From contig JAYTOA010000173.1 in assembly GCA_043748015.1 (NCBI GenBank), forward strand, positions 1 to 11,990: a stretch of DNA of 11,990 nt, written 5' to 3'. The notes beneath the pieces are model-generated. The model did no database searches and was not told the origin of the DNA. It saw nothing but the letters and a program-made list of their open reading frames with translations. The DNA is from JAIBBG01 sp043748015. Lineage in GTDB: Bacteria; Bacteroidota; Bacteroidia; Flavobacteriales_D; Sanyastnellaceae. Both the position numbers and the translations under genes were made by a program. Of this stretch, positions 1 to 6,858 are shown piece after piece. Every line of letters starts with the position of its first letter. Position 1 is the stretch's first letter.

Positions 1-33
1 AAAACACTAAGCAAATAACCAGAAGCATAAATA

Positions 34-60
34 TGGCATAACAAGTATCCGTTTATGCCA
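34..60. other. Perfect 8-bp inverted repeat (hairpin)
   Basis: TGGCATAA at 34-41 is the exact reverse complement of TTATGCCA at 53-60, with an 11-nt loop. No T-run follows on the plus strand, so this is not a canonical intrinsic terminator. It lies 50 bp before the lipoprotein start and could be the end of an upstream transcript or an operator. Its role is unknown. Confidence 0.3.
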
Positions 61-110
61 ACTTATAAAATAAAATTGATTCACATTTGCTCCCACTAAT
101 AATTCAACCC

Positions 111-740
111 ATGAAAAAACAGATAATAATTTTCGCCGCGTTAGCAACCATTGCTCTGTTCATGTCTTGCCGCAAAAAAGAAAACAACGGCAACTACGCA
201 CCTCACTTTGGTGGACGAGTTGTGTTGATTAATTCTGAGACTCCCGTTCCCAACGCGCTTGTGCGCTTTACGAAATGGGCCAATACGTGCCTGACTTGCC
301 CGATGTCATACGTAGAAGTGGGCACCGACACAACGGATGAAAACGGCCGCTTTGATATACCAACAGACACCGACGCTACTATGGCTATTGCCTTCGGAGT
401 AGACAGCATTTACGATCGACAAAGTGCAGAGGGAAATGTAACTGCCTACATAGAAAACGGAGGCGAGCTGAAGTTATCACTGGTTCCACCCGCTTGGATT
501 AAAGTGAGTGCATTAGATGTAGAGCCGCTGAATCCGGAGATTGACTATGTAAAAGCGCACACTAGCACAGGAGGGTATTTCCCAGCAGTGCCAATAATTG
601 ATCCACATATTTGGAAAGTGGACGGCAATACGGTTCAATATATTGGTTACATGCTAGTATTTATTGATGGGACTAACAGCGATGTTATCGAGTACTCGAT
701 CCCCCCCCCCTGCCGTTTGATACCACAGAATATGTCATAG
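111..740 (+). CDS. Small lipoprotein with carboxypeptidase-regulatory-like domain; C-terminus altered by a C10 tract
   Basis: Predicted outer-membrane or periplasmic lipoprotein of 209 residues; its function is not recognised. The ATG at 111 is preferred over one at 87 because it gives a clean lipoprotein signal: MKK, a hydrophobic stretch, then lipobox FMSC with the lipidated Cys at residue 20, followed by RKK. Residues about 33-95 resemble a carboxypeptidase-regulatory-like/Cna-B beta-sandwich: GGRVV, PVPNALVRF, then a TDTTDENGRFDIP-type strand. A CxxC pair is at Cys60 and Cys63. Residues 100-195 look like a second beta-rich domain. The oddity is at 701-710, where ten C bases precede the last codons. 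As written the protein ends PPPCRLIPQNMS. A one-base shift after the tract instead gives LPFDTTEYVIEY with a stop at 746-748, which reads more like natural protein. The gene may therefore be phase-variable, frameshifted or mis-sequenced. The 813 gene follows in the same direction. Confidence 0.75.
   Translation: MKKQIIIFAALATIALFMSCRKKENNGNYAPHFGGRVVLINSETPVPNALVRFTKWANTCLTCPMSYVEVGTDTTDENGRFDIPTDTDATMAIAFGVDSIYDRQSAEGNVTAYIENGGELKLSLVPPAWIKVSALDVEPLNPEIDYVKAHTSTGGYFPAVPIIDPHIWKVDGNTVQYIGYMLVFIDGTNSDVIEYSIPPPCRLIPQNMS
701..710 (+). repeat. Homopolymeric C10 tract inside the lipoprotein gene
   Basis: Ten consecutive C bases lie in an otherwise AT-rich gene, 30 bases before its stop codon. With 10 C the frame ends at 740. 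With 8 or 11 C it would end at 746-748 of the present numbering, with a 12-residue tail LPFDTTEYVIEY. With 9 C it would end almost at once (AV, stop at 718-720). Long C or G tracts are classic slipped-strand sites, and also classic sequencing-error sites. Confidence 0.9.
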
Positions 741-812
741 AATACTGATAAAGAATATCAATATTTCTTACTCTTATAGCCAACCATTTTCTAAACCAAT
801 AACCTTAATTTT

Positions 813-1034
813 ATGAAAAAAGTACCAAGCCTTTGTGCGCTGATGCTTTACGCATCCTTTCTATTATCCCAGATTGATCCAAGGTTTCAAAACCTTGATT
901 TTACCAACTGCACCACTAATCATTTTTGGAATCAAATCCCTGAATTAATTGATCTGCCGGATGGTTCAAATTATTCCATGCTCATTTGCAATCAAACTTC
1001 GGCTATCCAGATTGGTTGCTTTTACAATGTTTAA
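813..1034 (+). CDS. Short exported peptide, hypothetical; possible remnant of a larger secreted protein
   Basis: A 73-residue reading frame starts with a good Sec signal peptide (MKKVPS, then the hydrophobic run LCALMLYASFLL; probable cleavage near LSQ-ID at residues 19-21). The mature part is only about 53 residues, with three cysteines and aromatic/Asn-rich sequence; I recognise no domain. It lies 72 bp after the upstream lipoprotein gene in the same direction, so the two may be cotranscribed. No sorting domain, membrane anchor or terminator is visible. The mature region reads like the start of a larger Bacteroidota secreted protein, and the 134 bp that follow show no convincing continuation. 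It could be a true small secreted protein or a truncated gene. Confidence 0.4.
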   Translation: MKKVPSLCALMLYASFLLSQIDPRFQNLDFTNCTTNHFWNQIPELIDLPDGSNYSMLICNQTSAIQIGCFYNV

Positions 1035-1168
1035 ATTTGAAATTGCTGAAGCAAAACTGATCAAATGAAACTCCGAATTTCATCATTGCACAGCGCCATA
1101 AAACATGAAACCATATCGAACATTGATTCATTCAAAACAGCTCATCACATTTTTGTAAAGACTTTTTT

Positions 1169-2767
1169 CTAAAACGGCGCCTGTTCTCCACCATAGCCGA
1201 ATGGCTCATCATCATCGTCCATTGTATTGAGCTTCGAAGAAATCGTGATTGTCGTAGTGTTTCCTTCAGTACTGCTGCTGCCACTATTGAAACCTGTATT
1301 GGCCTTGACAGCTTCACCGTATTGTGAATTATCATAATCGTAACCTTCTAGATTGGCAAACTTGGCCAGTCGTCCGATGAAGCGCAACTTCACATCACCC
1401 AATGCACCATTTCTATGCTTGGCAATGATGATGGTGCCTGTGCCTGCAGTTGGATTGCCATCGGCATCCTGATCGAGGTTGTAATACTCGGGGCGATAGA
1501 TGAATGCAACGATATCGGCATCCTGCTCAATCGCACCAGATTCACGCAAGTCGGAAAGCAATGGACGCTTATCACCACCTCGTGTTTCAACCTGACGCGA
1601 CAACTGCGAAAGTGCTATCACTGGAACATCCAGTTCTTTTGCTATGCCTTTGATACTTCGCGAAATGGTCGAGATTTCCTGCTCACGATTTCCAGCGCGA
1701 TTGTCACCACCTACTGTCATCAACTGCAAGTAGTCGATGATGATCATCTGTATACCGTGCTGTGCTTTTAGTCTGCGACACTTCGCGCGCAATTCAAAAA
1801 CGGAAAGTCCTGCAGTGTCGTCGATGAAAATCGGTGCTTCTGAAATGCGCGAAATGCGTTGGTGAAGCTGGTGAAATTCATGATCCTGCAAACTTCCTTT
1901 TCTCAATTTCTCGGCATCGATTTCTGTTTCGCTCGAGATAAGACGTTGCACCAATTGCACGCTGCTCATCTCCAAAGAAAATATAGCTACCGGAATTTGA
2001 AACTCAACGGCCATGTTGCGGGCCATTGAAAGAACGAATGCGGTTTTACCCATACCCGGACGAGCGGCCACAACGACCATGTCCGAACGCTGCCATCCAC
2101 TGGTGATTCTATCGAGATCAGTGAATCCTGATGGTACTCCACTCACGCCGTGTGTATTCTGACGTGCTGCTTCTATCTGATCGAGTGCTGTTTTGATCAA
2201 CACACTCATCTGGTCGTAATTCTTACGGATGTTCCCTTCTGCTACCTGAAACAAATTGCTTTCCGCTTTATCGAGAAGATCAAATACATCCGTTGTCTCG
2301 TCATAAGAATCTTTGATGATCTCATTTGAGATGCGAATCAATTCGCGCTGAATAAATTTCTGCGCGATGATGCGGCCATGTGTCTCAATGTTCGCAGTTG
2401 AAGCAACGCGATTGGTGAGTTGCGAAATGTAAAGTGGTCCACCGATGATTTCCAGATCACCTTGCTTGCGCAATGCGTGTGTCACAGTGAGAATATCAAT
2501 TGGCTCACCTTTCTGAAAAAGTGTAAGGATGGCCTGATAGATTTTACCATGAGATTCTTTGTAGAAACTCGAAGGCTTTAAAATGTCGATAACAGTATTA
2601 ACGGCGGCCTGCTCGAGCATCATTGCTCCCAACACTGCTTCTTCCAGATCAACGGCCTGTGGAGGCAACTTGCCCATTTCCACACCCATTGCATGACTCA
2701 TCGTATCGCGAACACTTTGAATTCTCTCTCTTCTTTTGCTTCTATTGTCTTGATCGTTGAATGCCAT
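1169..2767 (-). CDS. dnaB: Replicative DNA helicase DnaB
   Basis: Hexameric 5'-3' helicase that unwinds DNA at the replication fork and interacts with primase. Numbered from the ATG at 2767 (532 residues), the N-terminal DnaB domain begins near residue 35 (PPQAVDLEEAVLGAMML). The RecA-like C-terminal domain has Walker A ARPGMGKT at 235-242, Walker B MIIIDYLQLM at 341-350, DLRESGAIEQDAD at 406-418, and the arginine-finger region KHRNGALG at 450-457. No intein or frameshift interrupts it. An upstream in-frame ATG at 2857 would add 30 residues (562 in total), but these are not helicase-like, so the 2767 start is preferred without RBS support. The C-terminus is a Ser/Thr/Asn-rich tail ending in MDDDDEPF and finally QAPF, resembling the acidic tip of SSB. 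The gene stands alone; divergent from it is the promoter of the 2976 lipoprotein. No terminator was seen in 1035-1168. Confidence 0.97.
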   Translation of the reverse strand: MAFNDQDNRSKRRERIQSVRDTMSHAMGVEMGKLPPQAVDLEEAVLGAMMLEQAAVNTVIDILKPSSFYKESHGKIYQAILTLFQKGEPIDILTVTHALRKQGDLEIIGGPLYISQLTNRVASTANIETHGRIIAQKFIQRELIRISNEIIKDSYDETTDVFDLLDKAESNLFQVAEGNIRKNYDQMSVLIKTALDQIEAARQNTHGVSGVPSGFTDLDRITSGWQRSDMVVVAARPGMGKTAFVLSMARNMAVEFQIPVAIFSLEMSSVQLVQRLISSETEIDAEKLRKGSLQDHEFHQLHQRISRISEAPIFIDDTAGLSVFELRAKCRRLKAQHGIQMIIIDYLQLMTVGGDNRAGNREQEISTISRSIKGIAKELDVPVIALSQLSRQVETRGGDKRPLLSDLRESGAIEQDADIVAFIYRPEYYNLDQDADGNPTAGTGTIIIAKHRNGALGDVKLRFIGRLAKFANLEGYDYDNSQYGEAVKANTGFNSGSSSTEGNTTTITISSKLNTMDDDDEPFGYGGEQAPF

Positions 2768-2885
2768 GTTCGGGGTAATGCTGAATGATTTTTTTGTGGG
2801 CTGTAAAGATGCTTTGGCAATCGTGTATGAATGAGACATTGTTCTGAACAAAGCCATTCAAACTGCTAACGACACAATGTTAACA

Positions 2886-2916
2886 TTTGCTTCTGCCTGT
2901 TTACCAGTTAAATTTG
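2886..2916 (+). promoter_or_regulatory. Bacteroidota housekeeping promoter for the 2976 lipoprotein gene
   Basis: A TTTG at 2886-2889 (-33 element) is followed after exactly 19 bp by TAAATTTG at 2909-2916, an exact match to the TAnnTTTG -7 consensus of Bacteroidota sigma-ABfr-type promoters. Transcription would start near 2922-2924, leaving a leader of about 53 nt before the ATG at 2976. Orientation and position fit that gene. Confidence 0.7.
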
Positions 2917-2975
2917 GAGGAAAATCAGTGATTCACGGCACAAAATGATTTTAGTTTTCAACGAATGCATCTTCC

Positions 2976-4295
2976 ATGTTTTTTTTATCACTTGCACATG
3001 TATACTCCCGCAGATTCTTTCCGGTTTCTGCATGCCTGTTGCTATTGATACTCAGTGGATGTCGAAAAAACAAAAGCGATACATCAGCACCGGTTATAGT
3101 TTTTGAACAGCCTAATTCAGGTGCATCGTTCTTTTATCAGGATGCAATACCTGTAAAAGCTTCGGTGACCGATGACCGTGAACTGGTTAGCATTCGGATA
3201 CAAATCACCAACGCTGCAAATCAATCCTTTCTCAACGAAATAAACTATCAGAATGCCGGTTCGTCGAAAAATATCAACGAGATCATTTTCAATTCGAATC
3301 TCTATTTATTTTCAGGAACCTACTATGTAAAAATTACGGCGAACGATGGTGAAAACGAAAGCGTCGCATTTAGAGAAATTCAACTGAACGAAGCTCCAAA
3401 AATTCTTGATCGCGTCTATAGCATAACACAAACATCGAGTGACTTCATTGAAATTGATTCCATCAACACAACCGGATTTCATTCGCATCTTTCATTCAAT
3501 GCTCTTTATGGAAAGGGAAATCTCAATTCAAGAAATTCGAATTGTGCTATTGCCAATTCCAACAACGGAAATATTCATGTGCTGGAATTTCCGGAACTCA
3601 TTTCACAAGGTAGTTGGCCCGGTAACACGTCTGTCTCAAACTATTTCACTTCGAGTTTCTATGATGAAAACAATTACGAATATTTTGTTGGAAGTGCTGA
3701 CGGCAAAGTCTGGAAGATCCGCGGAACGGGCATCATCAATCTTGCAACTAGCTCCATAAACAATGATCAAGTGAAATTGATTGAAGTAACAACGAATTAT
3801 ATATACACCCTGACGACTTCTCTCATCGGTGTGCGATACATCAATGTTTACCATCGCAGCACCGGTGCAATCTATCATAGTTTGCAGGTTTACTACGACA
3901 TCAAAGGCATGATCGAAATGACAGATGAAAATCACATACTTGTTGTTGGAAATGATGTTTCTAGCAAATTCGAGATCTACAACAACGAGACAAATGTGTT
4001 GAATGGCGTTTTCAATTTTTACAACTCACAACCAGTTACAGCCTTATGGCGCGGATCTCAAGGTAATTTTTATGTCCACCATGCGGATGGCATAACTTAT
4101 TACGCTAACAATCTCGATAGTTTTTCAGTGGGTGTAAATATTCTACCTACAGAAATAAAGTATGAGCCTCTATCCAATCTTGTGTATGCCGTTGCCGCAG
4201 ATGGATTGCATCTTCTCAATATGCAAGCATCAACTGAATTACTTTTCCTGCCAAAATCAAACATGAAAGACATCTGGTTTCATTACAACAAATAA
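2976..4295 (+). CDS. Lipoprotein with Ig-like domain and probable beta-propeller
   Basis: A 439-residue envelope lipoprotein whose function is not recognised. The signal sequence runs through the hydrophobic stretch LLLLILSGC, with the lipidated Cys at residue 29, followed by RKNKSD. Residues about 37-138 form an Ig/fibronectin-like sandwich: APVIVFEQPNSGASF, then IPVKASVTDDRELVSIRI, then GTYYVKITANDGENES, as in domains that bring a ligand or propeller away from the membrane. Residues about 145-439 show repeated strand-turn-strand units typical of a beta-propeller: NGNIHVLEFP, YFVGSADGKVWKI, NFYVHHADGITYYA and NLVYAVAADGLHLLN. There is no catalytic motif and no C-terminal sorting domain. The ATG at 2976 is the only good in-frame start and sits about 53 nt after the predicted transcription start. 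Its TAA abuts the stop of the convergent gene with no spacer. The propeller assignment is inferred from repeat appearance only. Confidence 0.85.
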   Translation: MFFLSLAHVYSRRFFPVSACLLLLILSGCRKNKSDTSAPVIVFEQPNSGASFFYQDAIPVKASVTDDRELVSIRIQITNAANQSFLNEINYQNAGSSKNINEIIFNSNLYLFSGTYYVKITANDGENESVAFREIQLNEAPKILDRVYSITQTSSDFIEIDSINTTGFHSHLSFNALYGKGNLNSRNSNCAIANSNNGNIHVLEFPELISQGSWPGNTSVSNYFTSSFYDENNYEYFVGSADGKVWKIRGTGIINLATSSINNDQVKLIEVTTNYIYTLTTSLIGVRYINVYHRSTGAIYHSLQVYYDIKGMIEMTDENHILVVGNDVSSKFEIYNNETNVLNGVFNFYNSQPVTALWRGSQGNFYVHHADGITYYANNLDSFSVGVNILPTEIKYEPLSNLVYAVAADGLHLLNMQASTELLFLPKSNMKDIWFHYNK

Positions 4296-6581
4296 TCACT
4301 TAGGTTGTAAAAGATTGCATTGCCAAATGCCACGACCGAATGTTCCAACAATCAATTTGTTCGTCACATAATTGATGTCGAATGACTTGATATACGTGCC
4401 GGGAAGTCCTTTCATCAATGTCCACTCTGTTTCATTTTTTGTCTTGGTGAAAACACCATAATTCCCTCCGACATACAATCTCTGCTCATCACCTGATTGC
4501 TTAATCATGGCTTCACATTTCGATCCATTTAGATTGAACGATTGATCATTGAAACGTTTACCATCATAGTACCAAAATTTTCCGTCCGCCTCAGGACGAT
4601 TGTATAACAACCAGAATTTATCAGCATTGGTATCATCTACTTCAATACTTGACAGCCATCCTGTGAGTGGCAAGTAGGCCAACTTCTCCCAAACAATTTT
4701 CGTCGGGTCCTCTTCACACAAATTCTTAGTTCTCCAGATTTGAGGATTGACCTTAGTCTCTTCATCAAGCACATAAACATACATTACCTCACGATGGGTA
4801 GCAGACAAGTAATATTTATAGACAGTAAGCAGCGTGCTGTCCTGTGACTTACAATCGAAAATATTCTCCCACTTTTTACCAAGATCATTCGAACGCATCA
4901 ACCTTGCTCCACCACAATAGATAGTGTTGTGATCTGTGGGATGCATTCTAATAAATGTATGCCACTCAGATCTGGAATTCGCACTGCGACCTTCGTCGAA
5001 GCTTTTGCCGTTTGTGGATGCTTGAATTAATCCATTCTGCATGGTCGTAAAAATGACATCGGGATTCGATGGACTGGTGATTGTTTCGAATCCATCACCC
5101 CACGACACATGCCACCATTTGTTTTCGCGCAGAAGATTTCCTCCTGTGTCATAACCACCAAATGCAATTTGCAATTCTTTTGTTTGTGAAGTTGAAACGC
5201 CAAAAACATTCGCTGCGCCAATGCCTTTGTCCATCGATTGCCAATGCATGCCTTCGTCATAACTTACACTTACTCCTCCATCATGCGCCGCCCAAACAGT
5301 TTTGCCATCACCGGTAAATTCGATGTGGTGTAAATCATCGTGCATCTGATTTTTTTCGACTTTGCTAAAAGTCTTACCTCCATCGACGCTCAAGTTGATG
5401 GGTTGCACATTCGCAAGGAGCAGATGAGATGGCTTTACAGGCGACACAGCAAACGCGCGCGCTCTTGTTGGAATGACATTCGTAACATCCCGATTCAATG
5501 AACGAATTACACTCCACTCTTTTGTTTTCAAATCAAAAAGTTGAAGCGATGCATCTCCGATAGCGCTCATAACAGGCCGTTCGCTGCATGTTACCGCAAC
5601 ATAAAGGAAATATGGTAAAGCCAGCGAATACTCAATACTCATTCTGACAAACTTGAACTTGTCTACGTTCTCTAATTGCGGTTGCTCCATTGTTTCCCAT
5701 GTCAATCCTCCATCATAACTGATGACCAACTTCTCTCCGGCTGCTACCATAATGTTGTCGCCGGCAGTAGGATGCGGTATGATTTCAATGTCATAAAACT
5801 GACCTTCGGCTACACGCTTCCATCGTTGACTGGTTTTTTTTTTACCTAACAATCCTTGTAGAAATTTTCTCTTAGTTGTCTCGGCTGCATTCTCACAAAC
5901 CCACAATCCATTGCTACTTGCAACGATGAGGAAATTGAAATCATCCGGTTTGCACACAACTTCACTTATAAAAGTGGTTGATCGATCTGTCCTGAATGGA
6001 AGAGCTGTCGATGGATCTGAACCATTGATGTTCTCATAGTGCTTGCCTCCATTTGTTGTCCGCCACAATCCATCTGTGAACATGAACTGATCATCGCCAT
6101 CACCTGTGCTAATAACCCATTGCCGCGGCTTCGCATTATTGACTGCTACACTTGACACACCGGAGATTGGCAACGCATCGGCACCTCCTATCAACCAATT
6201 ACGACCACCATTTCTCGTATACCAGATGCCTCCCGTTGGTGAACATGCCCACACTTTATTGTTGTCCTTTGGATGAACATAGAGATAATTGATTCGGCCT
6301 GTTCCATTGCCTCGATTGACGGCGTAGGCCGGAATGGCTCTTCCGCCGGGATTCAATTCTTCAGGTTGAATATTCGGACCAATAAATTCCCACTTCCACT
6401 TGATTTTTTTTTCAATGTCTTCAGAAGAATAACTCGTCAGCGCTTCTGAACTTCGAAGCACTTGCTTATACCAATCGGGTGCTGATTGCGGACCTGGAAG
6501 TGAGTCTTCCTGAGCGCGCAAAATCGAACCGAAAAAAACGGATATGCAAACTAGAGCAAGGAATTTCAGACACGAATTCAC
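4296..6581 (-). CDS. Exported BNR/Asp-box (sortilin-like) beta-propeller protein
   Basis: A 761-residue secreted or periplasmic protein. It starts at a GTG (6579-6581), because no in-frame ATG precedes the signal peptide MNSCLKFLALVCISVFFGSILRA, cleaved before QED. The rest is a multi-bladed propeller with at least seven Asp-box-like turns: TRNGGRNW (122-129), TTNGGKHY (175-182), SYDGGLTW (288-295), SVDGGKTF (398-405), SYDEGMHW (440-447), STNGKSF (522-528) and SNDLGKKW (564-571). Such VPS10/sortilin-like, BNR-repeat proteins are common in Bacteroidota and are often annotated as glycosyl hydrolases. No sialidase FRIP motif or other catalytic signature is visible, so an enzymatic role is not supported. 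The chain stops right after its last blade (GTFGRGIW, 747-754), with no type IX secretion sorting domain. A run of ten A (5834-5843) encodes KKK at about residue 248. Function unknown. Confidence 0.85.
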   Translation of the reverse strand: MNSCLKFLALVCISVFFGSILRAQEDSLPGPQSAPDWYKQVLRSSEALTSYSSEDIEKKIKWKWEFIGPNIQPEELNPGGRAIPAYAVNRGNGTGRINYLYVHPKDNNKVWACSPTGGIWYTRNGGRNWLIGGADALPISGVSSVAVNNAKPRQWVISTGDGDDQFMFTDGLWRTTNGGKHYENINGSDPSTALPFRTDRSTTFISEVVCKPDDFNFLIVASSNGLWVCENAAETTKRKFLQGLLGKKKTSQRWKRVAEGQFYDIEIIPHPTAGDNIMVAAGEKLVISYDGGLTWETMEQPQLENVDKFKFVRMSIEYSLALPYFLYVAVTCSERPVMSAIGDASLQLFDLKTKEWSVIRSLNRDVTNVIPTRARAFAVSPVKPSHLLLANVQPINLSVDGGKTFSKVEKNQMHDDLHHIEFTGDGKTVWAAHDGGVSVSYDEGMHWQSMDKGIGAANVFGVSTSQTKELQIAFGGYDTGGNLLRENKWWHVSWGDGFETITSPSNPDVIFTTMQNGLIQASTNGKSFDEGRSANSRSEWHTFIRMHPTDHNTIYCGGARLMRSNDLGKKWENIFDCKSQDSTLLTVYKYYLSATHREVMYVYVLDEETKVNPQIWRTKNLCEEDPTKIVWEKLAYLPLTGWLSSIEVDDTNADKFWLLYNRPEADGKFWYYDGKRFNDQSFNLNGSKCEAMIKQSGDEQRLYVGGNYGVFTKTKNETEWTLMKGLPGTYIKSFDINYVTNKLIVGTFGRGIWQCNLLQPK

Positions 6582-6630
6582 GATGGCACGAAAATAAGTT
6601 ATGCATGTGCAACGAAGGAAGGATAATTGA

Positions 6631-6820
6631 ATGGCTTTTGTTATTGGGTTATTAGGTTATTGCCAAAGAGAATGGCATTCTTGAAAATTTGGAATTGTTC
6701 GGTTAGTTATTCTAGGGAGTGCTGATGCTCTACGGAATGCACTCCGCGAAATAACTCAATAACCTAGTAACTTGATAACCTGGTAACCTGGTAACCTACT
6801 AACCAACAAAAAAAGGCCAT
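6631..6820. repeat. Inverted octamer-repeat element with central hairpin (MITE/REP-like candidate)
   Basis: The right arm has seven tandem 8-mers of consensus CTRRTAAC at 6748-6803, from GAAATAAC and TCAATAAC to two perfect CTGGTAAC copies and CTACTAAC. The left arm has three copies of the complement at 6640-6663 (GTTATTGG, GTTATTAG, GTTATTGC). The arms can form a 23-bp stem (6640-6662 with 6757-6779) whose four imperfect positions are all G-U wobbles on the plus strand. ATGGCTTTT at 6631-6639 also mirrors AAAAGGCCAT at 6811-6820. Between the arms, GGAGTGC (6716-6722) pairs with GCACTCC (6739-6745). The rest of the 6582-6858 gap shows no gene. A mobile or REP-like origin is an inference; genome copy number is unknown. 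Confidence 0.6.
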
Positions 6821-6836
6821 CATCAATGGACAGCCT
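6808..6836 (-). terminator. Probable intrinsic terminator of metK
   Basis: On the minus strand, 23 nt after the metK stop, AGG-CTGT-CCAT-TGATG-ATGG-CCT folds into a bulged stem (7 bp) and is followed by seven T (the complement of A7 at 6808-6814). The T-run and the GGCC of the stem coincide with the outer edge of the octamer-repeat element. The bulge makes the stem imperfect. Confidence 0.5.
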
Positions 6837-6858
6837 CTTATTTTTTCTTATGAAAATT

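Noticed and set aside
1415..1771. 118-codon plus-strand reading frame
   Set aside because: It lies opposite the Walker B region and the later conserved helicase motifs of dnaB and has no independent signal.
6748..6803. Tandem repeats considered as a CRISPR array
   Set aside because: The units are 8 bp, directly adjacent and degenerate, with no spacers and no cas genes nearby.
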